A DNA stretch of 38,656 nucleotides from DATLYF01 sp035575095 (GTDB lineage Bacteria > Pseudomonadota > Gammaproteobacteria > Competibacterales > Competibacteraceae). The position numbers and the translations under genes were made by a program. The notes below the pieces were generated by a model, which saw only the letters and a program-made list of their open reading frames with translations, was not told where the DNA came from and searched no databases. The stretch covers positions 1 through 38,656 of the forward strand of contig DATLYF010000066.1 in assembly GCA_035575095.1 (NCBI GenBank). The letters run 5' to 3'. This document shows positions 1 through 7,189 of the stretch, piece by piece; positions within the stretch are counted from its first letter, which is position 1; each line of letters opens with the position of its first letter.

Positions 1-26
1 GGCGCCGCGACCCGCCCGGGGGAGGG

Positions 27-614
27 TTACTTGTTGGTACCGGAGCCGCTACCGCCGCTCTTGCCCGGAGCGGGCGCCGCAGCGCCGCCGCTGTCCTTGG
101 GCAGGGCGTCGAAACCGGCGCCGAAGCCGCTCAGGGAGACATCCAGCTTGCGCGACTGGCCCGGCGCCAGGAAGATCTCGGCCTGCATCTTGGTGCCCTT
201 CTTCAGCGAGCTCACCATATCCGGCGACAGTGGCATGCCGGCCAGGCAGCCGTTGGGGTGGCAGCGCTCGAAGGGCACGCGCACCGGGGCGGCGGCATCG
301 ATCTGCACGCCCACGCCGGGGCGCAGGGCGATGCCCAGCGGCGCGGTGATGACCAGGGCCGGCTCGGCACCGCCGCCGCTGAAATAGCCCACCGAGGCCT
401 TGAGGACCTCGGTCTTGCCGTCCGGGGACTTGACAGTCTGCGACAGCAGGCAGCGTTTCTTGCCGTCCTTACCCGTCTCGCAGAGCAGGGTCCAGTCCTT
501 GAACTTCTTCTCCTCGGGCTGCTGGGCGTGGGCGGTGCCGTGGACCAGACCCAGGCTGCCCACCAGCAGGGCCAGCAGGGCGGTGCGACGCGGCGACAGA
601 ACGGATTTCGGCAT
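27..614 (-). CDS. IalB-family (invasion-associated locus B) periplasmic protein
   Basis: The protein has 195 residues. I start it at the ATG at 612-614 because GGAG lies 10 nt upstream and a clear Sec signal peptide follows at once: a basic start with RR at 9-10, a hydrophobic core, and a likely cut after AHA near residue 31. The longer reading from 728 would put the signal peptide in the interior. The mature part has the FKDWTLLCE start, a second cysteine shortly after, and a later ERCxPxGC pair, the four-cysteine layout of the IalB family. The tail is a low-complexity Gly/Ser/Pro/Ala stretch. IalB was named for erythrocyte invasion in Bartonella, but the family is widespread in environmental Proteobacteria and its biochemical role is unknown, so the name implies no virulence. 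It is divergent from the flavoenzyme gene at 798. Confidence 0.8.
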   Translation of the reverse strand: MPKSVLSPRRTALLALLVGSLGLVHGTAHAQQPEEKKFKDWTLLCETGKDGKKRCLLSQTVKSPDGKTEVLKASVGYFSGGGAEPALVITAPLGIALRPGVGVQIDAAAPVRVPFERCHPNGCLAGMPLSPDMVSSLKKGTKMQAEIFLAPGQSRKLDVSLSGFGAGFDALPKDSGGAAAPAPGKSGGSGSGTNK

Positions 615-797
615 AGTGTGGCTACTCCACGGATGCAGGTGATAAGGCAAAGGATTGCGCTTCGGGAAATGCAAACGCCGATGGCGGAAGGGCGCTAGGG
701 CGCTGCTGCAGATGCAACATCCTAGCATTTCCCGAGGCAGGCGGGCAGGGGGCTATACTGGGATTATTCCCGTCACTGCATCAGGAGCCAGCCTCGA

Positions 798-2204
798 ATG
801 AGCAGCGCCGTGCCGGTCCTCGAGCGTATCCCCTTGCATCCCGAGCTAAGCGCCCGCCTGGAGGAACTGCTGGGCGAACGCCTCAGCCGCAACTCCAACG
901 TCCTCGCCCAGCATGGCCGCGATGAGTCCTACCATACTCCGGTGCCGCCCGACCTGGTGGTGTTCCCGGAGAACACTACCGAAGTGGCGCGCATCGCCGC
1001 GCTCTGTCATCAATACCGCATGCCCATGATCCCGTTCGGTACCGGCACCTCGCTGGAGGGCGGGGTGGCGGCGCTGCGCGGCGGCGTGTGCATCGACCTC
1101 AGCCGTATGAACCGCATCCTGCGGGTCAGCCAGGAGGATCTGGACTGCGCCGTGCAAGCCGGGGTGACACGCAAGCAGCTCAACGCCCATTTGCGCGACC
1201 TCGGCCTGTTCTTTCCCATCGACCCGGGGGCCGACGCCTCCCTGGGCGGTATGGCCGCCACCCGCGCCTCCGGCACCAACGCCGTGCGCTACGGCACCAT
1301 GCGCGAGGCGGTGCTGGGGCTGACTGTGGTGCTGGCCGACGGTCGGGTGATCCACACCGGCGGCCGCGCCCGCAAGTCCGCCGCCGGCTACGACCTGACC
1401 CGGCTGTTCGTCGGCGCCGAGGGCACGCTGGGCATCATCACCGAGGTCACTTTGCGCCTGCACGGCATTCCCGAGGCGGTTTCGGCGGCAGTATGCGCCT
1501 TCGCCACCCTGGAAGGGGCGGTGAATGCGGTGATCCAGACCATCCAGATGGGCATCCCGGTGGCGCGCATCGAACTGCTGGACGAGCTGCAGATGCGCGC
1601 AGTGAACCGCTATTCCAAGCTCGACTACGCGGAGGCGCCCACCCTGTTCTTCGAGTTCCATGGCAGTGGACAGGGCGTGGTGGAGCAGGCCGAGACGGTG
1701 CAGAGCATCGCCGCCGAGCACGGCGGCGCCGGCTTCCAGTGGGCGGTGCGCGAGGAGGAACGCAACCGCCTGTGGAGTGCCCGCCACAGCGCCTATTATG
1801 CCGCCCTCAGCCTGCGCCCGGGCTGCAAGGGCTGGACCACCGATGTGTGCGTACCCATCTCGCGGCTGGCCGAATGCATCCTGGAGACCAAGGCCGACAT
1901 CGCTACCTTATCCATGCCAGCACCGCTGGTGGGCCATGTCGGCGACGGCAACTTCCACCTAGTGTTCCTGATCGACCCGGACAACCCCGCCGAGCTGGCC
2001 GAGGTGGAGGCCGCCAACGAGCGCCTGGTGCGCCGCGCCATCCGCCTCGGCGGCACCTGCACCGGCGAGCACGGCGTGGGCTACGGCAAGGCGCCTTACC
2101 TGGCCCTGGAGCATGGCGCCGACGCCCTGGCGGTGATGGCCACGCTGAAGCAGGCCCTCGATCCTCTGGGGTTGATGAATCCGGGCAAGGTGTTGCCGCT
2201 ATGA
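798..2204 (+). CDS. FAD-binding oxidase, GlcD / D-lactate dehydrogenase (cytochrome) type
   Basis: This 468-residue flavoprotein probably oxidises a D-2-hydroxyacid (D-lactate, glycolate or similar) and passes electrons to a quinone or cytochrome. The N-terminal FAD_binding_4 (VAO/PCMH-type) fold has PFGTGTSLEGG at 79-89, and IDPGADASLGG at 141-151 followed by a GTNAVRYGTMRE stretch to 170. The C-terminal FAD-oxidase_C domain carries GHVGDGNFH at 379-387 and GEHGVG at 423-428, typical substrate and metal-binding signatures of this family. There is no C-terminal 4Fe-4S domain, so it is not a GlcD-GlcF fusion. No glcE or glcF gene follows, which favours the stand-alone D-lactate dehydrogenase type. 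An AGGAG lies upstream of the ATG and a TATACT -10-like box sits at 754-759. Its stop overlaps the next start as ATGA, so the two are probably translated together. The substrate cannot be read from sequence. Confidence 0.85.
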   Translation: MSSAVPVLERIPLHPELSARLEELLGERLSRNSNVLAQHGRDESYHTPVPPDLVVFPENTTEVARIAALCHQYRMPMIPFGTGTSLEGGVAALRGGVCIDLSRMNRILRVSQEDLDCAVQAGVTRKQLNAHLRDLGLFFPIDPGADASLGGMAATRASGTNAVRYGTMREAVLGLTVVLADGRVIHTGGRARKSAAGYDLTRLFVGAEGTLGIITEVTLRLHGIPEAVSAAVCAFATLEGAVNAVIQTIQMGIPVARIELLDELQMRAVNRYSKLDYAEAPTLFFEFHGSGQGVVEQAETVQSIAAEHGGAGFQWAVREEERNRLWSARHSAYYAALSLRPGCKGWTTDVCVPISRLAECILETKADIATLSMPAPLVGHVGDGNFHLVFLIDPDNPAELAEVEAANERLVRRAIRLGGTCTGEHGVGYGKAPYLALEHGADALAVMATLKQALDPLGLMNPGKVLPL

Positions 2205-3844
2205 GTCCAGCCGATCTCCCCCCTGGCGCCACGCATGTGGTGTTCAATCAGCCGCCGCCGCTGGAGGACCGCAATCTGTACGAAGGCGATAGCGCCCTGC
2301 AGGAGGCGCTACGGCGCGAAGGCGGCGGCTGGGCCGAGGCGCAGGTGCACGCGTACGGCGCCTGGGCCGGCTCGGCCGACGCCATTCAGCTCGGCTTCCA
2401 GGCCAACGAGTATCCGCCGCGGCTGCGCACCCACGACCGCTACGGCCAGCGTATCGATCGGGTCGAGTATCACCCGGCCTACCATGCCCTGATGCGCCAG
2501 GCCATCGCTCATGGCCTGGCGGCGCTGCCCTGGCGGGAGCACCACCCTGGCGCCCAGGTGGTGCGCGCCGCCCTGTTCTACCTGCATACCCAGGCCGAGG
2601 CGGGGACCTGCTGTCCGGTCACCATGACCTACGCCTGCGCGCCGGTGCTGCGCTATGCTCCGGCGCTGGCGGCGTGCTGGCTGCCGCGGATCACCGCCCT
2701 GGACTACGAGCCGGCCGATCGCCCGGCGGCGGACAAGCCCGGGATCACGGTGGGCATGGCCATGACCGAGAAGCAGGGCGGCTCGGATGTGCGCGCCAAC
2801 ACCACCCGCGCCGAGCCCGACGGCGACGGCTACCGCCTGACCGGGCACAAGTGGTTCTGCTCGGCGCCGATGAGCGATGCCTTCCTCACTCTGGCGCAGC
2901 TGCCCGAGGGCCTGACCTGCTTCTGGCTGCCGCGTTGGCGTCCAGATGGCAGCCGCAACACCATCCATATCCAGCGCCTCAAGGACAAACTGGGCAACCG
3001 TTCCAATGCCTCGGCCGAGGTGGAGTTCCACGGCGCCTGGGCCGAGCGCATCGGCGAGCCTGGGCGCGGGGTGGCCACCATCCTGGAGATGGTGGCCCTG
3101 ACCCGTTGCGACTGCCTGCTGGGCTCGGCTGGGCTGATGCGCCAGGCCCTGACCCAGGCCCTCCACCACTGCCGCCATCGCTCCGCCTTCGGTCGGCTGC
3201 TGGCGGAGCAGCCGCTGATGCGCAACGTGCTGGCCGACCTGGCCCTGGAGAGCGAGGCGGCGCTGGTGCTGGCGCTGCGCCTGGCCCGTGCCCTGGACGA
3301 AGCACCGGCCGATCCCATCGCCCAGGCACTGGTGCGCCTCGCTACCGCGTTGGGCAAGTTCTGGGTGTGCAAGCGCGCCACCTATTTCATTCACGAGGCC
3401 CAGGAGTGTTTGGGCGGATTGGGCTACATCGAGGAGTCCATGCTGCCGCGGCTGTACCGGGAAGCACCGGTCAACTCCATCTGGGAAGGCAGCGGCAACA
3501 TCCAGTGCCTGGATCTGCTGCGCGCCCTGGAACGCGAGCCGCAGAGCCGGGATGCGCTGCTGGCGGAGCTGGCCGCCGCGCGCGGCGGCGACCGCCGCCT
3601 GGACATCGCCATCGCCAGCCTGAGCGCGGAACTGGCCGATGGCAGTGACCTGGAGTACCGCGCCCGCGCCCTGGCGCAGCGTCTGGCGCTCGCCCTGCAG
3701 GCGGCGCTGCTGGTACGTCACGCGCCCGCCGCGGTGGCCGATGCCTTCTGTGCCAGCCGTCTGGGCGGGGAGGGCGGCCGGGTGTTTGGCGATCTGCCGC
3801 GCGGGCTGGATCTGGATGCCATCCTGGCCCGGGCCTGGACTTGA
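2201..3844 (+). CDS. aidB: AidB-like acyl-CoA dehydrogenase
   Basis: This 547-residue flavoprotein matches AidB (about 541 residues) in length and order: N-terminal helical domain, middle beta domain with MAMTEKQGGSDVRANTT at 186-202, and the acyl-CoA dehydrogenase C-domain with YREAPVNSIWEGSGNIQC at 419-436. Glu429 in WEGSGN sits where the family has its catalytic base. AidB binds FAD and DNA and belongs to the E. coli adaptive response to alkylation; its acyl-CoA (isovaleryl-CoA) dehydrogenase activity is weak. The ATG at 2201 is chosen because it overlaps the upstream stop as ATGA; the same frame is open further upstream, but that stretch is the alternative frame of the flavoenzyme gene. 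Coupling to a flavin oxidase rather than to ada or alkB suggests a metabolic role, but that is inference. No Ada or AlkB gene is in the window. Confidence 0.87.
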   Translation: MSPADLPPGATHVVFNQPPPLEDRNLYEGDSALQEALRREGGGWAEAQVHAYGAWAGSADAIQLGFQANEYPPRLRTHDRYGQRIDRVEYHPAYHALMRQAIAHGLAALPWREHHPGAQVVRAALFYLHTQAEAGTCCPVTMTYACAPVLRYAPALAACWLPRITALDYEPADRPAADKPGITVGMAMTEKQGGSDVRANTTRAEPDGDGYRLTGHKWFCSAPMSDAFLTLAQLPEGLTCFWLPRWRPDGSRNTIHIQRLKDKLGNRSNASAEVEFHGAWAERIGEPGRGVATILEMVALTRCDCLLGSAGLMRQALTQALHHCRHRSAFGRLLAEQPLMRNVLADLALESEAALVLALRLARALDEAPADPIAQALVRLATALGKFWVCKRATYFIHEAQECLGGLGYIEESMLPRLYREAPVNSIWEGSGNIQCLDLLRALEREPQSRDALLAELAAARGGDRRLDIAIASLSAELADGSDLEYRARALAQRLALALQAALLVRHAPAAVADAFCASRLGGEGGRVFGDLPRGLDLDAILARAWT

Positions 3845-3873
3845 TGAGGCGAAGTTGCACGATGCAGTCCCGG

Positions 3874-4008
3874 TACGGAGCGGGGGCGCTCGTCGTAGTG
3901 ACCTCAGTGCCAGGGTGGAGGCAGGAGCCGGAGCCCGGCGCCGTGGCCGCAAGCGAGTCATGGACAGACGAGCGCCGCGTGAACGGAAACGAACACTCCC
4001 GCTCCGTA
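3874..4008. repeat. Nested inverted repeat in a non-coding gap
   Basis: The 204-bp gap 3845-4048 has no convincing gene but holds two perfect inverted repeats that nest. TACGGAGCGGG at 3874-3884 pairs with CCCGCTCCGTA at 3998-4008, and GGCGCTCGTC at 3885-3894 pairs with GACGAGCGCC at 3967-3976. The left arms abut as 21 continuous bases, while the right arms are split by 21 nt. A 10-bp palindrome, CGTATATACG, overlaps the right end at 4005-4014. The layout fits a structured RNA, a degraded miniature element or a bulged terminator between two convergent genes. No target-site duplication, attC core or U-tract is apparent. Confidence 0.6.
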
Positions 4009-4048
4009 TATACGCGGACCGAGCAATTGAACCTGGTATGACCCGCCG

Positions 4049-5161
4049 TCAACGGCACAGGCTGGTCAGGTCGCCGTAGTACACTAGCGGCAGGCGCACC
4101 GCCGTCTGGCAGATCTGGGCCTGCACCTGCGCTGCGGTGTCGGGGCGCGGCTGGCCGCTCATGGCGCCGAGCAGTCGTTGCAGGAAACGCCCGCCGCCGT
4201 TCTGGGCGCGCACCAACTGGTAATCGCCCGGCCCCAGGCGGGCCAGCTCCGCCAGCCGGGCGATGGCTTGGTTGCGGCTCAGGGTGCCATCGATCAGCCC
4301 GTAAGCCTGGGCGGTCTGGTTGTCGAATACCTGCGCGCCCATCTGCTCGCGGATCACCGCTTCGTCGATGTTGCGCTGCTCGGCGACCAGGTGCACGAAG
4401 GCGGTGTATTCGTTGTTCACCCCGTTCTGCAGATTGCGGATCTCGTCCGCGCTGGGGCGGCGGAATGGGTTGCCCAGATCCTTGCCGCGCCCGGCGGAGA
4501 TCACCGTCTGCTCGATGCCGCCCTCGGTGACGATGCCGCCGCCCAACAGACCGCCGTCGATGGCCACCGGCCGGTCGAAATAGACCAGCTCGGCGCCGAG
4601 CACGCCGATGCTGCCGATCAGGCTGCCGTGGTCGGCGTAGATGGCATCGGCTCCGACCATGGCCATGACCCCGCCGGAAGCGGCCAGACCCTCGATATAG
4701 ACCAGCACTGGCCGGCCGCTGGCCTGCTGGTAGGCTTTGATGCCCTCGTGGATGGCGCGCGAGCCGAAGATGGTGCCGCCCGGGGTCTGCAGGTGCAGCA
4801 ACACACCCTTGATGCTGGCATCCTGGGCGGCCTTGCGCAGCAGGTCCTGCACCTGGTAGCCGTAGGTGACGCCGCCCAGGCTCATCCACGAGGACAGTTC
4901 ATCCTCGGGGCTGCCGAGGATGGGGCCGGTCACCAGCACGCTGAGCAGACGGTTGGGACTGCGGGGGTTGCCGGCCAGGTAGCGGTAGCTGAGGCCGCCG
5001 CTGTCCGGCAATGCCGACAGCTCGCCGCCGGACAGGCCAGTCCCCACGCCGATGCCCAGTCCCAGAGCGAACAGGCACAGCGCGATGAGCAAGAGCACGA
5101 AGCTGAGCAGGGCGAACAGCGCCTGCCCGAACAGACGGAAGGTGGAGGCGATCAGACTCAT
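4049..5161 (-). CDS. sppA: Signal peptide peptidase SppA-type, S49 family serine protease
   Basis: This 370-residue protein is an inner-membrane serine protease that cleaves leftover signal peptides. A single hydrophobic segment at about 14-42 anchors it with the catalytic part on the periplasmic side. The S49 fold includes LHLQTPGGT at 123-130, GLAASGGV at 158-165 with nucleophile Ser162, and SLIGSIGV. The general base is probably Lys227 in AGRGKD, matching the SGAHKD lysine of the short Bacillus SppA, so this is a short, single-catalytic-domain form rather than the 67-kDa E. coli type. The ATG at 5159-5161 is preceded by GGAG about 12 nt upstream. It is convergent with the AidB-like gene and divergent from trmO. 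Confidence 0.85.
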   Translation of the reverse strand: MSLIASTFRLFGQALFALLSFVLLLIALCLFALGLGIGVGTGLSGGELSALPDSGGLSYRYLAGNPRSPNRLLSVLVTGPILGSPEDELSSWMSLGGVTYGYQVQDLLRKAAQDASIKGVLLHLQTPGGTIFGSRAIHEGIKAYQQASGRPVLVYIEGLAASGGVMAMVGADAIYADHGSLIGSIGVLGAELVYFDRPVAIDGGLLGGGIVTEGGIEQTVISAGRGKDLGNPFRRPSADEIRNLQNGVNNEYTAFVHLVAEQRNIDEAVIREQMGAQVFDNQTAQAYGLIDGTLSRNQAIARLAELARLGPGDYQLVRAQNGGGRFLQRLLGAMSGQPRPDTAAQVQAQICQTAVRLPLVYYGDLTSLCR

Positions 5162-5270
5162 GGACGGGAACGCTCCGAAGGCTATGGCTGGCAGTGGCAG
5201 GAACAGGGATACTTCTCAGCTTAGCCGCCGACTATGACTGCCGCCTTGCCATCCGCCCGGAGTGCCTGCC

Positions 5271-5981
5271 ATGCAGTTCATCTTCCAGCCCATCGGCTTG
5301 GTCCGTTCCTGCTTCCTCGATAAATTCGGAGTACCGCGGCAGCCGGGTCTGGCCCCGGCCGCGCGCGGCGAGCTGTGGCTGCTGCCGCCCTACGACCGGC
5401 GTGAGGCGTTCGTCGGATTGGAAGCCTTCTCCCATTTGTGGCTGATCTTCGTCTTCCACCATATCCCGGCGCGCGCGTGGCAGCCCACGGTGCGCCCGCC
5501 GCGCCTCGGTGGCAACCGCCGCCTCGGCGTGTTCGCCACCCGCTCCACCCATCGTCCCAACCCCATCGGCCTGTCGGTGGTGAGGTTCGAGGGCATTGTC
5601 GACGATGACCAGGGCCTGCGCCTGCGCCTGGCCGGAGTGGACCTGGTGGATGGCACTCCGGTGCTGGATATCAAGCCCTATGTGCCCTATGCCGACAGCC
5701 TGCTCGAGGCCAGCGGCGGCTTTGCCGAGACCGCGCCCGAGCCGCTGCCGGTGCGCTTTAGCGAGCAGGCCGAGGCGCAGTGCCGGGATTACGAGGCCCG
5801 CAGCGGCCGCGAGCTGCGGTTGCTCATCGAACAGGTGCTGGCCCTGGACCCGCGCCCGGCCTACCAGCGCGATCCCGAACGCCTCTACGGAGTGCGGCTG
5901 TGGGAGCTGGATGTACGCTGGCGGGTGGTGGTGGAGGCGGGTAGCGAGGAGGTACGGGTGGAGGCGATCGTGCCGGCATGA
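5271..5981 (+). CDS. trmO: tRNA (N6-threonylcarbamoyladenosine37-N6)-methyltransferase TrmO
   Basis: This 236-residue protein uses S-adenosylmethionine to methylate t6A at position 37 of certain threonine tRNAs, giving m6t6A. It matches E. coli TrmO (YaeB/TsaA) in length. The VirR/TsaA-like beta-barrel is seen in FQPIGLVRS, FGVPRQPG, LEAFSHLWLIFVFH at about 51-64, and GVFATRSTHRPNPIGLS, the SAM-binding core. The C-terminal part has DPRPAYQRDPERLYGVRLW, the conserved tail of the family. I take the ATG at 5271 because GGAG at 5259-5262 lies 8 nt upstream; the GTG at 5262 overlaps that ribosome-binding site. It is convergent with the nuclease gene that ends at 6008. Confidence 0.9.
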   Translation: MQFIFQPIGLVRSCFLDKFGVPRQPGLAPAARGELWLLPPYDRREAFVGLEAFSHLWLIFVFHHIPARAWQPTVRPPRLGGNRRLGVFATRSTHRPNPIGLSVVRFEGIVDDDQGLRLRLAGVDLVDGTPVLDIKPYVPYADSLLEASGGFAETAPEPLPVRFSEQAEAQCRDYEARSGRELRLLIEQVLALDPRPAYQRDPERLYGVRLWELDVRWRVVVEAGSEEVRVEAIVPA

Positions 5982-6007
5982 TGCCGCGCTCGCCGTGGCC
6001 GCTGCCG

Positions 6008-7189
6008 TCAGGCGGGCAGCAACGGCAATATCTGCCCCCGCAGCAGCTTGCCCTTGAACAACACCACCGGCCCTGGCAGCTCGGCCAGTGCGGCCTGGCC
6101 CACGTTGAGCCGGTCCGAGACGGCCAGGATCAGGTTAGGCAGATCGGCGCGGCAGATCTTATCCAGCTTGCGGCGGATGTAATCCGGGTGCCAAAAGCCC
6201 ATGATCTCGATGTACGCGACGCGACCGTCGGAGTGGCGCAGGGCGAAGTCGGGGACGAACACCGTGCCCTTGAGGTCGATGAGGGCCACCTCCCGTTCCA
6301 GCACCCAGGGCGTATCCAGTTTGGCCCAGCGCTCGGCGAAGCTGGCTTCCAGCAGGCTGTCATAGGGCGCCGGGGCGGGGTAGTGGGAGCGCAGGCGATG
6401 GCTGTCGGAATCCAGACGGAAGATGCGCTCGCGTCCCTGGCGATCCAGCAGCACCGCCTCCAGCTTCCAGCGCGATAGATGCAGCAGGGCGGGCAGGAAG
6501 GCGGCCATCTGCAAGCCATAGCGCCGAGTCTGGCCAAACAAGCTGGCAGGGCCATCGACGTGGATCTGGTAGCCGTCCTCCAGGTCGCCCTCCACGGCAT
6601 ACATCAGGCCGTGGAACTTGAGCCGGTGGAACAGCCGGCGGTACTCGCCGGGGACATTGCGGTAGGCGGTGAGGCGCAGGTACAGGGCGGAGTAGAGCAG
6701 GCCCTGGGCCTGGGCCAGGTTGTAGCGGTCGATCAGGGCCTGCGGCGTGTCCTCGGACACGGCAGCCAGCACGTGCTGTTCTGGCAGGTCGGCATACAGG
6801 GCTTGGCGTAACTGCTCCGGCTCCAGCTCCAGGCCCAGTTCCGCTGCTACCTGCTCCAGTACGGCGTGACTCTGCGCCATACCGTGACCGCACTCGGCGG
6901 CGCGGGTGAATACCCGCTCGCGCAGTGCCTCCGGCTCCAGGCCGGGCAGGGCCAGGGCGAACTCGGCTCGCTGCAGGGCGAGGTGAGCCAGGCCGCGCAC
7001 GATGCGGTAGTCGGGCGAGTCCCCTTCCAGGGCGCGCAGCGCCTCCGTCAGTTCGCCGCGGCTGCGGCCACGGTACTCGGCCAGCAGTTCCAGCACCGCC
7101 GTAGCCCAAGGCTGCTCGCCTGGCTGCAGGAAACGCGGGTGGACCTGATCGCCGCGGCGGTGGCTGGCGAGCAGTTCCGCGGGCAGCAT
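6008..7189 (-). CDS. Bax1-like nuclease, DUF790 family (XPB partner)
   Basis: This 393-residue protein resembles Bax1 (DUF790, PF05626), the nuclease that binds archaeal XPB and incises DNA bubbles and flaps in proposed archaeal nucleotide excision repair. The N-terminal half is helical, in keeping with the helicase-contact region of Bax1. The C-terminal nuclease core reads VFVPDFAL at 310-317, then YIEIMGFWHPDYIRRK at 326-341; Asp314, Glu328 and Lys341 are plausible PD-(D/E)xK catalytic residues. The start is the ATG at 7187-7189, which shares its last base with the helicase stop (TGATG), pointing to translational coupling; the longer frame to 7243 lies inside the helicase. Function here rests on the archaeal pairing, not on any bacterial experiment I can cite. 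Confidence 0.83.
   Translation of the reverse strand: MLPAELLASHRRGDQVHPRFLQPGEQPWATAVLELLAEYRGRSRGELTEALRALEGDSPDYRIVRGLAHLALQRAEFALALPGLEPEALRERVFTRAAECGHGMAQSHAVLEQVAAELGLELEPEQLRQALYADLPEQHVLAAVSEDTPQALIDRYNLAQAQGLLYSALYLRLTAYRNVPGEYRRLFHRLKFHGLMYAVEGDLEDGYQIHVDGPASLFGQTRRYGLQMAAFLPALLHLSRWKLEAVLLDRQGRERIFRLDSDSHRLRSHYPAPAPYDSLLEASFAERWAKLDTPWVLEREVALIDLKGTVFVPDFALRHSDGRVAYIEIMGFWHPDYIRRKLDKICRADLPNLILAVSDRLNVGQAALAELPGPVVLFKGKLLRGQILPLLPA

Noticed and set aside
2309..3961. A 550-codon open frame antisense to the AidB-like gene
   Set aside because: It is a shadow of high third-position GC; the translation is low-complexity Arg/Gln/Gly and lacks any domain, whereas the sense strand has full AidB motifs.
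3874..4008. attC site of an integron
   Set aside because: The required RYYYAAC and GTTRRRY core sites are not present at the ends, and there is no cassette array.
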